DNA of 64,000 nucleotides, from the NCBI RefSeq assembly GCF_022570735.2, contig NZ_JANCNS010000001.1:310001-374000 (forward strand), in the 5' to 3' direction. Origin of the DNA: Christiangramia oceanisediminis (GTDB lineage: Bacteria; Bacteroidota; Bacteroidia; Flavobacteriales; Flavobacteriaceae). The notes beneath the pieces were generated by a model that did no database searches, had not been told where the DNA came from, and saw nothing but the letters and a program-made list of their open reading frames with translations. Both the position numbers and the translations under genes were made by a program. How positions within the stretch are numbered: the stretch's first letter is position 1; the number at the start of each line of letters is the position of its first letter. This document shows, piece after piece, positions 26,456 through 34,782 of the stretch.

Positions 26456-27598
26456 TTATTGTTGGTTTAGAAATTCTATAATTGTTTTTGAAATATACTC
26501 AATTTGATCATCATCCAGCTCGGTATGCATCGGCAGGGAGATGACTTCTTTTACCAGCTGGTTGGTAATGCTAAAGTTCTTTTCCTCATACCGCTCATCG
26601 GCATAAGCTTTTTGCAGGTGTAGAGGGATTGGGTAATAGATCCCAAAGGGAATGTTTTTTTCCTGAAGGTGCTTGGCAAGAGCATCCCTTTTCCCGTTTC
26701 CGATCTTAAGAGTATATTGATGATATACGTGCGTATCACAATCTCCTCTTCTCACCGGAGTCACTATATCAGTGTGATTGGCAAAAGCTTCAGAATATTT
26801 AATAGCTGCTTCCTTTCTTCGTTCATTATAGATATCCAGTTTTGGCAATTTAGCCCTAAGCACCGCTGCCTGGAAACTGTCCAGTCTCGAATTCACCCCC
26901 ACCACGTCATGATGGTAGCGTTCGTACATTCCATGATTCACGATCCCTCTAATGATATGCGCCAATTCATCATTATTGGTGAAAATGGCTCCCCCGTCAC
27001 CATAACAACCCAGGTTTTTGGAAGGGAAAAACGACGTCGCCGCCACATCCCCTATGGCACCGGCCTTCACAGTTTTACCTTCCCTGGTATGATAATTCGC
27101 ACCAATAGCCTGCGCATTGTCTTCGATCACATACAGGTCATGTTCCCTGGCGATTTCCATGATCGCATCCATATCGGCAGACTGGCCGAACAAATGAACC
27201 GGGACGATCGCCCTGGTTTTTGGAGTTATGGCTTCCCTGATCTTTTCAGGATCTATGTTGAAAGTTTCCGGATCTACGTCTACCAGCACAGGAGTTAATT
27301 GAAGCAAAGCGATCACCTCCACAGTGGCGGCAAAGGTAAAATCGGCGGTAATGACCTCATCCCCCGGTTGCAGGCCAAGTCCCATCATGGCGATCTGCAA
27401 GGCATCAGTCCCGTTAGCGCACGGGATCACGTTCTTAACTCCTAAATACTCTTCCAGTTCCTTCTGAAAAGAGTGAACCTGTGGGCCATTTATAAAAGCG
27501 GTGCTTTCCAGCACCTCCTGTAAGGACTCGTTAACTTGATCTTTTATACCTTCATACTGACCTTTAAGGTCGACCATTTGAATCTGTTTCATCTGCAT
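26456..27598 (-). CDS. DegT/DnrJ/EryC1 family nucleotide-sugar aminotransferase
   Basis: 380 residues (an ATG at 27592 is an equally possible start). It is a PLP enzyme that aminates keto-sugars bound to UDP or dTDP for LPS or glycoprotein glycans. Motifs: PCANGTDALQIAMMGLGLQPGDEV, D160 in YVIEDNAQAIGA, K194 in TSFFPSKNLGCYGDGGAIFTN, and NSRLDSFQAAVLRAKL. The GDGG after the lysine fits the VioA/WlbE-type subgroup. No other sugar gene is adjacent, but waaA (LPS core) is divergently transcribed next door. Confidence 0.93.
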   Translation of the reverse strand: MQMKQIQMVDLKGQYEGIKDQVNESLQEVLESTAFINGPQVHSFQKELEEYLGVKNVIPCANGTDALQIAMMGLGLQPGDEVITADFTFAATVEVIALLQLTPVLVDVDPETFNIDPEKIREAITPKTRAIVPVHLFGQSADMDAIMEIAREHDLYVIEDNAQAIGANYHTREGKTVKAGAIGDVAATSFFPSKNLGCYGDGGAIFTNNDELAHIIRGIVNHGMYERYHHDVVGVNSRLDSFQAAVLRAKLPKLDIYNERRKEAAIKYSEAFANHTDIVTPVRRGDCDTHVYHQYTLKIGNGKRDALAKHLQEKNIPFGIYYPIPLHLQKAYADERYEEKNFSITNQLVKEVISLPMHTELDDDQIEYISKTIIEFLNQQ

Positions 27599-27687
27599 TT
27601 TTTTTCAGGATTACGAAAATACGAAATAAAGGTCCTACTGGCAATCCAGTTTTAAAAAGCCTATTTTAGCAGAATCAATCAAATGTT

Positions 27688-28923
27688 GTGAGAAGACTCT
27701 ATAACCTTGCGGTAAATCTAAGCGGCGTGGTACTGAAATCTGCTCGATTTTTCAGTAAAAAACTGGCTGAATTCGTAGAAGGAAGGAAAGATCTCTTTAC
27801 GAGACTGGAAGATAATATAGATCCGGCCGCCAGCTACTTGTGGATACATGCAGCATCTCTGGGAGAATTCGAAATGGCTGTTCCTGTTATGGAAATGCTG
27901 AAGAAAGAGTATCCGCAGAAAAAAATCCTGGTAAGCTTCTTTTCCCCTTCGGGCTACAAGAATAAAAAGAAACACCCACTGGTAGATTATTTCACTTATC
28001 TTCCACTTGATACCCGGCAAAATGCTCAGAAATTCGTGCAGCTAGTTCAGCCAGACATGGCTTTTTTTATAAAATACGACTTTTGGCCTAATTTTCTGAA
28101 TGAACTCCAGGACAGAGAGATCCCAACCTTCCTGGTTTCTGGTATCATCAGAAAAGACCAGCCTTTCTTTAAAAGTTATGGAAATTGGATGCGAAAATCA
28201 TTAGAAGCATTCGATCATTTCTTTGTTCAGAACGAAGAATCTAAAGAATTGCTTCACAACATGGGGTTCCGTAACCTTACCGTATCCGGTGATAACCGCT
28301 TCGACCGGGTGGCCGCCCAGATAGAACAGGACAACCGCATTGATTTTATCGAAAATTTCAAGGATGATAAACTTTTGGTAGTATGCGGCAGTACCTGGCC
28401 GGAAGATGAAGATCTCATCATCGATTTTATAAATAGTTCGAGAAACATAAAATTCATTATCGCCCCGCATGAGATCAGGGAAGAAAAAGTTCAGAAACTG
28501 AAAAAGACCTTTAAAATTCCTACCGTAACATATTCTGAAAAAGAAAATAAGGACCTTAGCATTTACCGGGTATTGGTCCTGGACACCATAGGTTATCTAG
28601 GTCGTGCCTATAGCTATGCAGATGTAGCTTATGTTGGCGGGGCTGCAGGGAACAGCGGGCTTCATAATATACTGGAACCGGCAACCTTTGGAATTCCGAT
28701 CATCATAGGAAAGAATTTCAAAAATTTCCCGGAAGCCGAAAAATTACGACAGCTGGCAGGGCTATTTTCGGTGGAAGACGCACAAGGATTCTCTTCAATA
28801 ATGACCAGGCTATACACCCAGGAGGATTTCAGAATAAAGACCGGAATGATTGCGGGACACTTCATTAACAGCAATACAGGAGCTACAGAAAAACTTCAAA
28901 ACTATCTAAAAAAGAGATTCTAA
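27688..28923 (+). CDS. waaA: 3-deoxy-D-manno-octulosonate (Kdo) transferase
   Basis: 411 residues, GT30 family. It attaches Kdo to lipid IV-A, the first step of the LPS inner core, at the inner face of the cytoplasmic membrane. The N-terminal hydrophobic anchor (about 1-20), WIHAASLGEFEMAVPVME with the catalytic Glu, and IFYKYDFWPNF-like FIKYDFWPNFLNEL are present. So are the C-terminal CMP-Kdo domain stretches VVCGSTWPEDE, VLDTIGYLGRAYSYADVAYVGG and HNILEPATFGIPIIIG. The start is GTG at 27688; stops close the other frames just upstream. Confidence 0.93.
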   Translation: MRRLYNLAVNLSGVVLKSARFFSKKLAEFVEGRKDLFTRLEDNIDPAASYLWIHAASLGEFEMAVPVMEMLKKEYPQKKILVSFFSPSGYKNKKKHPLVDYFTYLPLDTRQNAQKFVQLVQPDMAFFIKYDFWPNFLNELQDREIPTFLVSGIIRKDQPFFKSYGNWMRKSLEAFDHFFVQNEESKELLHNMGFRNLTVSGDNRFDRVAAQIEQDNRIDFIENFKDDKLLVVCGSTWPEDEDLIIDFINSSRNIKFIIAPHEIREEKVQKLKKTFKIPTVTYSEKENKDLSIYRVLVLDTIGYLGRAYSYADVAYVGGAAGNSGLHNILEPATFGIPIIIGKNFKNFPEAEKLRQLAGLFSVEDAQGFSSIMTRLYTQEDFRIKTGMIAGHFINSNTGATEKLQNYLKKRF

Positions 28924-29018
28924 AATCTTTAACAATCTCTGCTAAATATGCATAAAAAAGAATAGGCAAATCGCTTTTAGTCGTAATTTCGATCTGTAAT
29001 AACCCAAAAACTAAAAGC

Positions 29019-29252
29019 ATGAAACGCCTATTTAAACCCTTATGCGGATTATTAATTATGGCCACTGTTTTTACCTCCTGCCGTGATACTGCAGAAAAAG
29101 AAGTGATCGTAAAAGAAGTTGAAGTTGAGAAGGAACAGGAGGTTTCTGAAGAAGAAAGGGAGGGGATCCTTGAAAGAACGGCTAAAAAAGTAGACAAAAA
29201 GGTGAATAAAGAAATAAACGAAGAGATCGAAAAAATTGGCGATGACAATTAG
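29019..29252 (+). CDS. Small charged lipoprotein (copy 1)
   Basis: 77 residues. It has a type II signal with lipobox TVFTS-C21, then CRDT and an almost wholly charged helical body (EKEVIVKEVEVEKEQEVSEEE, KKVDKKVNKEINEEIEK) ending DDN. It shares the TSCRDT start and DDN end with the lipoprotein gene 130 bases downstream, so the two are paralogues or have exchanged ends. No domain is recognised. It is predicted to be anchored in the outer or inner membrane as a short amphipathic helix. Confidence 0.78.
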   Translation: MKRLFKPLCGLLIMATVFTSCRDTAEKEVIVKEVEVEKEQEVSEEEREGILERTAKKVDKKVNKEINEEIEKIGDDN

Positions 29253-29382
29253 ATTTTGATCATAACCACCTGAATTTTAGTTCTATCTAATAAAGTTTTA
29301 GGAAAATTTTAGCAATGAAAAGGGTCAGGGATGGCCTTGCCTCTTTATATTTAGTAGTACTAATTCAAAAAATTGAAAAAAG

Positions 29383-29862
29383 ATGAAAAAAATAATGTTA
29401 ATGCTTGCAGTAATCCTATCCATGAGTGTCGTAATGACCTCCTGCAGGGATACTACAAAAGAAGACGCTGAAGAAGAAGTGGAATCATATGGTGAGGAAA
29501 TGGAAGAAGAAGTTGACGAAACCATGGATGAAGCCGAAGATGAATGGGATGATGCTAACAGCGATGCAGATAATGTTGAACGGGATCTGGACCAGGCCGG
29601 ACAGGATGTAGGTGATGCCGTTAACAATGCTACAAATGAAACCGGAAGTGCTATTCGTAATGCTGAAAATGAAGTAGAGAGCGCTGCTAAAAAAACCGGG
29701 GACGAGATTAGTAAAACCTATAAGAAAACAGAAAGCGATGTTCAGGCAGCCGCCAAAAAAGCTGGTGATGCCATTAATAAAACCGCTAAAGATGTAGGTA
29801 ACGCCGTTGAGAAAACTGCGAAAAACGTTGAAAATGAAATAGACCCGAACGACGACAATTAA
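29383..29862 (+). CDS. LEA-like repetitive lipoprotein (copy 2)
   Basis: 159 residues. The lipobox is VVMTS-C21, followed by CRDT. Residues 25-75 are strongly acidic (DAEEEVESYGEEMEEEVDE). From about 75 to 150 there are imprecise 11-residue-like repeats of the form xxAGDAINKTAKDVGNAVEK, like late-embryogenesis-abundant or apolipoprotein helices. Such helices often fold on dehydration or on membranes, so a role in osmotic or membrane stress is a fair guess. It ends in DPNDDN. It sits 130 bases downstream of a shorter relative and is followed by a terminator. Confidence 0.8.
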   Translation: MKKIMLMLAVILSMSVVMTSCRDTTKEDAEEEVESYGEEMEEEVDETMDEAEDEWDDANSDADNVERDLDQAGQDVGDAVNNATNETGSAIRNAENEVESAAKKTGDEISKTYKKTESDVQAAAKKAGDAINKTAKDVGNAVEKTAKNVENEIDPNDDN

Positions 29863-29884
29863 TCGTTCTTGCTTAAAAGCTTTT

Positions 29885-29915
29885 AAGGGCCCTTCCTTCC
29901 GGATGGGCCTTTTTT
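29885..29915 (+). terminator. Intrinsic terminator of the LEA-like lipoprotein gene
   Basis: AAGG(G)CCC pairs with GGGCCTT around an 11-13-base loop and is followed by TTTTT. It overlaps the last codon of the convergent regulator gene. Confidence 0.75.
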
Positions 29916-30681
29916 ATTTTTTGAAGGATTTTAATTCTTTCTTAAGCTCTTCCATGGATTGCTGGAGCTCCTGGAAAAGGCCACTACTCGAAGGGTTGTC
30001 CAGATTAAAGGTAAGCTTGGAATTCACCTGCCAGATTTCCTGGATTTGATGAACGTTCACCTCCAATGGCATATATTCCTCGTTCAAAGAGATCAAGAGC
30101 ACTTTAGAAGGATCGGGTAATTTTTGCAGTTTCTTAACCAGTACAGAGTCGTACATCACAACCACATACACCCTGTTATTACTGGCTTCCTCGATACTTG
30201 GCACGGCCTTTCCCATCACCCATTCCCCGGGACGATAATCCGGAAGCATACTATCACCTTCTATCTGGAAGCCACGATAAGTTGCATTGCGGAATTCAGG
30301 TAAAGGAATATCAAAAGCCGGAAGCTGGTTGTACCATTCCACATCCTGAACATTATGAGGGTAACCAGCGGCAGCCTTCTGATTAACCAGGATGATATTT
30401 TCATTATCGGCACTATTCACCGTTACCACCTTAGGGCTAACATCTCCCTTTGAGATCTTCAGGTATTTCTGACCGCTCTCACCAAATAGCCAAAGCGGGT
30501 TGATTGCGAATTGCCTGAGCAGTTCAGCAACGACCTTTCCAGAAAGCTTGGTGCGTCCCCTTTCGATATCTGCGGTCGAATTTTTAATTCCCAGCAAGGC
30601 AGCAAATTCTGCCTGGGTGAAATTATTCTCCTCACGTATCTCTTTAAAGTGCTTTATTTCAATAGAACCCGGTGTACCCAT
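29914..30681 (-). CDS. XRE-family repressor with LexA/S24-like C-terminal domain
   Basis: 255 residues. A helix-turn-helix of the Cro/CI type (about 10-68, FKEIREENNFTQAEFAALLGI...IERGRTKLS) is followed by a LexA/CI-like S24 domain (about 120-225). The predicted catalytic Ser is in FQIEGDSMLPDYRPGEWV and the Lys in the YDSVLVKKLQKL region. An Ala-Gly pair near AAAGYP could be the self-cleavage site. A short C-terminal coiled coil (FQELQQSMEELKKELKSF) follows. Such proteins may respond to DNA damage or bind a ligand. No prophage genes surround it, so a chromosomal regulator is more likely than a phage repressor. Targets are unknown. Confidence 0.88.
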   Translation of the reverse strand: MGTPGSIEIKHFKEIREENNFTQAEFAALLGIKNSTADIERGRTKLSGKVVAELLRQFAINPLWLFGESGQKYLKISKGDVSPKVVTVNSADNENIILVNQKAAAGYPHNVQDVEWYNQLPAFDIPLPEFRNATYRGFQIEGDSMLPDYRPGEWVMGKAVPSIEEASNNRVYVVVMYDSVLVKKLQKLPDPSKVLLISLNEEYMPLEVNVHQIQEIWQVNSKLTFNLDNPSSSGLFQELQQSMEELKKELKSFKK

Positions 30682-30694
30682 AATCGATTATTTA

Positions 30695-30723
30695 GGAATA
30701 TTTCCAAAATTTACTCAAAAATA
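30695..30723 (-). promoter_or_regulatory. Promoter/operator region of the XRE regulator
   Basis: On the minus strand TATTTTTG (30723-30716) is an exact -7 box. GGAA-TAT-TTCC (30705-30695) lies between it and the ATG, in position for an autoregulatory operator. This is inference from spacing only. Confidence 0.35.
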
Positions 30724-30764
30724 TTGGAATTAATCCTATAAAACCAGTAAAGCAAGAAGAAAAT

Positions 30765-32756
30765 TTAAAAATTGCTGAATTTATCCCTGAACCCCAGTAA
30801 TCTAAGGGCGTTAAGAACCACCACTAGAGTGGAACCCTCATGAAACACCACTGCAATTCCAATATTGGCCCAGCCGAAAATGGTAGCGGGCAGCAGTAAG
30901 GCTACCACTCCAAGGCTTATCCAAAGGTTTTGATGTATGATCTGCTTGGCTTTCCTGCTGAGGGCTATGGCGAATGGTAGAATTTCAAGACGGTCGGCCA
31001 GTAAGGCAATATCGGCCGTTTCCAGGGCCACGTCACTGCCCGCAGCCCCCATGGCTATACCTACAGTACTATTCGCCATTGCCGGGGCATCATTCACTCC
31101 ATCACCAACCATCGCTATTTTTGATTCCTCTGTTTTTAATTGTTTAATCTTCTGTACTTTCTCTTCGGGCAATAAATTTCCAAAGGCTTCAGTGATTCCA
31201 ATTTCAGAAGCTACCGAATTAGCTACCTCCTGGTTATCCCCGGTAAGCATGATCATTTTCCGGATCCCTGTTTTCTTTAATTCTGAAAGCGTTTCCTTTG
31301 CCGCTGCTCTGGGCGTATCCATAAGGCCAAGAATTCCGGTATAATCCTGACCATTTTGAACAAGCATAACGGTTTTGCCCTGTTTTTCAAGAGCCTTCAC
31401 CCTTTCAGAAATTTGATTTGGCACTCCGCCAAAGGATTCATAAAGTTCAAGGTTTCCTATCCTTACCAGTTTTCCGTTCACCATACCCTGAATACCTTTT
31501 CCCTGAATAGCCTCAGACTGAGAAACCTCGGCAATTCCATTGGAATGTTCGATCCTGTTTTTTCCATCTCTCACTACTGCTTTGGCCAGAGGGTGATTAC
31601 TGGTATTTTCTACGGCTATGACCGTACGCAGAAAATCATCCTTGGACTCACCATTCAACAGAAAAATATCCGTAAGTTTTGGCTTACCTTCGGTCAAGGT
31701 TCCGGTTTTATCAAAGGCTATTGCCCTAAGAGTACCCAGATCTTCAAGGGGCTTACCACCTTTGATCAGCACTCCTCCCCTTGCTGCGCGGGCAATTCCG
31801 CTTAAAACAGCAGATGGAGTGGAAATTGCCAGCGCACACGGGCTAGCAGCCACGAGAGCGGCCATGGACCTGTAAAAGCTATCAGACCAGCTTTCATCAA
31901 CCACCAGAAAAGCAAAGTTCAGAAGGAAGATGAGAGCCAGAACGGCTGGAACATAATATTTCTCGAATTTATCGGTAAGCAATTGGGTAGGCGATTTCAT
32001 TTCCTGTGCCTCCTGCACCATTTTGATAAGCCTGTTTAAGGTGGAATCATGAGATTCCTTGATCACCCGCACCTCTATCGCATTATTACCATTGATAGTG
32101 CCCGCAAAGACCCTACTTTTTTCAGGAATTTCGGTATCAGAATCGAAGGTTTTCGATGTGTCCTTAATAGCTTCTTTATCTACCGGAATGCTTTCCCCGG
32201 TTATAGGCGCCTGGTTGATACTGGTGTTTCCTTTAATAATTACACCATCGGCACCTACCGTAGAATTCGGTTTGATACGGATAATATCTCCAACTTCAAG
32301 ATCTTCAATATTTACTTCCACAAAATCTTCACCCTTCTTTTTCAAGGCTTTCTTGGGCGATAGGTTGGTGAGTGCTTCAATAGATTTTCTGGCCCTGTCC
32401 ATCGCCAGGTGTTCAAGTGAATGACCTAAACTAAACAGAAACAAAAGAAGTGCACCTTCCGCCCACTTATCCAGGAAAGCTGCTCCAACAGCAGCCACTA
32501 TCATCAAAAAATCTATCTGAAACCTTCCATGAGAGATCTCCTCAACAGCTTCCAGAAATGCATAATAGCCTCCAAAAAAATAAGAAATTAAGTAAGGGAT
32601 AAGTATATAGGTAAAGGATAGTTCAGTAAAATTCTGCAGAAGGAATCCGGTAATCAAAAAAATCCCACTTAAAATGGCAAAGATAAGCTCTGTTCTTTTG
32701 CCAAATACGCCATTGTCATTATGGGGCGTACAACAGCCATGATTATGTCCAGCCAT
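30765..32756 (-). CDS. P1B-4-type heavy-metal exporting ATPase (Co/Zn/Fe class)
   Basis: 663 residues, without the usual N-terminal HMA domain but with a short His/Cys tail (MAGHNHGCCTPH). The ATPase core is complete: TGES (186-189), DKTGTLTEG with the phosphorylated D349, NHPLAKAV, and MVGDGVNDAPAMA. The transport site in TM is SPC (305-307, AASPCALAISTPSA) instead of CPC, and the last TM carries HEGST (639-643). This SPC plus HEG[G/S]T pair defines the P1B-4 class (CoaT, CtpD, PfeT), which exports Co, Zn or Fe(II). It is the third gene of a Fur-DUF3703-ATPase operon; the DUF3703 stop is only 5 bases upstream. Confidence 0.95.
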   Translation of the reverse strand: MAGHNHGCCTPHNDNGVFGKRTELIFAILSGIFLITGFLLQNFTELSFTYILIPYLISYFFGGYYAFLEAVEEISHGRFQIDFLMIVAAVGAAFLDKWAEGALLLFLFSLGHSLEHLAMDRARKSIEALTNLSPKKALKKKGEDFVEVNIEDLEVGDIIRIKPNSTVGADGVIIKGNTSINQAPITGESIPVDKEAIKDTSKTFDSDTEIPEKSRVFAGTINGNNAIEVRVIKESHDSTLNRLIKMVQEAQEMKSPTQLLTDKFEKYYVPAVLALIFLLNFAFLVVDESWSDSFYRSMAALVAASPCALAISTPSAVLSGIARAARGGVLIKGGKPLEDLGTLRAIAFDKTGTLTEGKPKLTDIFLLNGESKDDFLRTVIAVENTSNHPLAKAVVRDGKNRIEHSNGIAEVSQSEAIQGKGIQGMVNGKLVRIGNLELYESFGGVPNQISERVKALEKQGKTVMLVQNGQDYTGILGLMDTPRAAAKETLSELKKTGIRKMIMLTGDNQEVANSVASEIGITEAFGNLLPEEKVQKIKQLKTEESKIAMVGDGVNDAPAMANSTVGIAMGAAGSDVALETADIALLADRLEILPFAIALSRKAKQIIHQNLWISLGVVALLLPATIFGWANIGIAVVFHEGSTLVVVLNALRLLGFRDKFSNF

Positions 32757-32761
32757 CTCAG

Positions 32762-33127
32762 CTATATTTTATTTTTATTTAAAATCATTTTCAAATCTAC
32801 GGGGATAGGCATAGGCTTTAAGGGATGAACATTTGCCCCACCAGTATTTCCCTTCGGGATAACCCCCACGAAGGACTTCACTCCTCCAAAGATCAATCTT
32901 GGTAACTGTCCCAAAATCTCCCTGGTATTTTTTGTTTTCAAACCAAATTGAAGCATTAACCAGTGTGTATAGGTATGTTCAATCCCAAAAGGCTGCCCCA
33001 GGATGTGGCTTCTTTCCAAAGAATTCCAGGAGGCCCTTAGATCGCCATTACCAAAATAAAACTCCGCATTTTGTAGTTGTTTCTTATAATGCACCTTTAT
33101 ACTGAATGGCATGAATAGTTTTCTCAT
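32762..33127 (-). CDS. DUF3703 family protein of the metal-export operon
   Basis: 121 residues, cytosolic. DUF3703 hallmarks are the helix pair FYFGNGDLRASWNSLERSHILGQPF, the H-T-HWLMLQFGLKTKNTREILGQLPRL segment and the nearly invariant PKGNTGGANVHPLKPMPIPVDL ending. The family is often found beside metal-efflux genes, but its biochemistry is unknown. A metallochaperone or accessory role is inferred. It lies between the Fur-like regulator (56 bases away) and the ATPase (5 bases), all on the minus strand. Confidence 0.88.
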   Translation of the reverse strand: MRKLFMPFSIKVHYKKQLQNAEFYFGNGDLRASWNSLERSHILGQPFGIEHTYTHWLMLQFGLKTKNTREILGQLPRLIFGGVKSFVGVIPKGNTGGANVHPLKPMPIPVDLKMILNKNKI

Positions 33128-33183
33128 CTTTTGATCGTAAAAATCAAACTAAGATAAGTTGAAATAAATGCAATTTAAGTGCA

Positions 33184-33600
33184 TTATTGTCCGCTACATT
33201 TTTCACAAACTCCTTTAATGACCAGGTTCATGTCTTCGGTTACAAAACCTTTTGGTAAACTGATATGCGGGATCTTATGATCGGTAAGACAGAGGGTCTC
33301 GTTACAGCTGGTACAGTGGAAATGAAGGTGAAGATCCTGTTCAGCCTGCTTACCTGCAACCGGTCTATCAAGGGCATACTTGGCAACACCGGTGCCATCA
33401 TCGATTTGATGAACCAAACCTTTTTTCTCAAAGGTTTTAATAGTGCGATAAAGGGTGGTTCTTTCAGACTGATCGAACCCAGATTCAATATCGTTGAGCG
33501 TTAGGGCTACCTCGCTCTCCGTAAGAAACCGGTACATCAACAGCCTTATTGCTGTTGGGCGAATCTGGTGATCTTTTAATACTTGCTCAACATTAACCAT
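33184..33600 (-). CDS. Fur-family metalloregulator
   Basis: 138 residues. The N-terminal winged helix (about 1-82, RPTAIRLLMYRFL, LNDIESGFDQSERTTLYRTIKTFEKKGLV) is followed by the dimerisation domain. That domain has HLHFHCTSCNETLCL and a closing CEKCSG, giving two CxxC pairs for a structural zinc. Sensory-site histidines are visible in HLHFH. Which metal it senses (Fe, Zn, peroxide through Fe/Mn) cannot be read. It is the first gene of the operon with DUF3703 and the P1B-4 ATPase, so it most likely controls metal export. Confidence 0.92.
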   Translation of the reverse strand: MVNVEQVLKDHQIRPTAIRLLMYRFLTESEVALTLNDIESGFDQSERTTLYRTIKTFEKKGLVHQIDDGTGVAKYALDRPVAGKQAEQDLHLHFHCTSCNETLCLTDHKIPHISLPKGFVTEDMNLVIKGVCEKCSGQ

Positions 33601-33681
33601 ACTTCAACAAATTTAGTACGAAATATGGAAATTATAAGACCTTAACGAATCAAAAGCAGGACTGATTCCCTTCAAAACAGG

Positions 33682-33876
33682 CTAATCGCAGCACTTACAG
33701 ATTCGCACTTTCGAAATTTGAAATTTCGTTTTCGCCGAATCGATGGCCATAGTCCCATTCGGAAATAATCCCAGGTAAATTCTACCCAAAATATCTGGAA
33801 GACTTTTACAATCTTCGGAGTGGACTTTTACAGTACCCTTTGCATCTGGCGTTTTCCCAGAATAATAAAATTTCAT
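33682..33876 (-). CDS. Small Cys-containing protein, possibly zinc-binding
   Basis: 64 residues. H-S-E-D-C near residue 19-23, a central LGLFPNGTMAIDSAK, and a final RICKCCD give a His/Cys arrangement like small proteins with an Ada-type Zn-binding fold (H..C..LP...A...C..C). It is not clearly assigned to a family. It has no signal peptide. It is separated from fur by about 80 bases on the same strand and may belong to the same transcription unit upstream of it. The annotation as a real gene rests on this Cys pattern and a good start. Confidence 0.6.
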   Translation of the reverse strand: MKFYYSGKTPDAKGTVKVHSEDCKSLPDILGRIYLGLFPNGTMAIDSAKTKFQISKVRICKCCD

Positions 33877-34203
33877 GGGCGCAATTTAGAGGCTTTCTAG
33901 ATTAAGGTATGATGCATTTCAACAATATTTTAATGTTTTTAATCGGTAAATGTTAAAAATAATTGTTGAGAGAGTCCGAAAAATTAAAGATAATCAGCAA
34001 AAAGCTTAAAAAATTTTGATAACAATAAATGATTTAGCAGTTGTATTTTGAAACGTGAGTAACCCGATTATAAGTGTATTGGGTTTAAGGACGAATAGTT
34101 AAGACTAAAAATCGTTAAAAACATACGCCTTAGATTTCTTATTCCTGTTCTACCTGGGTGAACCTGGCCAGAATTCTAGAAAATGTGAATAGCTTCAGCC
34201 TGG
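33877..34203. other. Gene-free AT-rich stretch
   Basis: About 330 bases without a plausible ORF. The plus strand holds a promoter-like TTTTG...TGTATTTTG (near 34016-34051), but no gene follows it in that direction before 34783. A small RNA cannot be excluded, though no terminator hairpin was seen. Confidence 0.4.
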
Positions 34204-34536
34204 TCAAAAATTAGTATACCAGTAGCCCAGCATGACCACAAAAGATAAAATAAGTCCTGCAAAAACCAGCATCAAACTGAAGTTCTCCGACTTAATTTCA
34301 GAGGTTTCCCTGTTCAGGAATTCTCTTTCGCTCTCGCTAAGGTTCAAATAAGTGGAAAGGCCCATTTTCTTGGCCAGCCTTCCTTTAGAGGTAAGGCGTA
34401 ATTTCCCTTTTCTAGTGATCAGGATAAGGCCGTTCTGGCGAAGCCCTGTGATATACTTGATGGAGGATTTCTTAATTAGATCGCTCACCGGCATCCCATC
34501 CTGACAGATCTCGTAGGTTCTATCTTCAGAATTCAA
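34204..34536 (-). CDS. Winged-helix-like protein with C-terminal membrane anchor
   Basis: 110 residues. The start is TTG at 34536, with a later ATG at 34494 as alternative. Residues about 15-60 (DLIKKSSIKYITGLRQNGLILITRKGKLRLTSKGRLAKKM) have the helix-helix-wing pattern of MarR-like winged helices: a hydrophobic recognition helix, then two strands with basic residues. After a charged linker comes one membrane helix (about 86-107, LMLVFAGLILSFVVMLGYW). A small DNA-binding-like domain tethered to the membrane is unusual. No partner gene is adjacent. The function is unknown and the HTH assignment is by pattern only. Confidence 0.65.
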   Translation of the reverse strand: MNSEDRTYEICQDGMPVSDLIKKSSIKYITGLRQNGLILITRKGKLRLTSKGRLAKKMGLSTYLNLSESEREFLNRETSEIKSENFSLMLVFAGLILSFVVMLGYWYTNF

Positions 34537-34782
34537 CTTAACAAAATTTTAACTATCTAACTGGCGGGCAATTAACGAAATAAATTGCTTGCTTCAAAAC
34601 CTGTTAAAGGCCTTTTCTGTTAAAGTTTTCTGGCCAAATTCTTGATGAGAGGGCCTTGATCCTTATAAGATAACGTATTCCTGAATTATTCGAATAAAGG
34701 TGATTTCCATCATTTTTAAACTGCAGACCTGGTATTAATTTTACTTCAGAAAAAGGAAAGTTCAACTCAAAACTTCTGCATC

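Noticed and set aside
29914-30681. Prophage repressor
   Set aside because: No phage genes, integrase or att-like repeats are near; neighbours are ordinary chromosomal genes.
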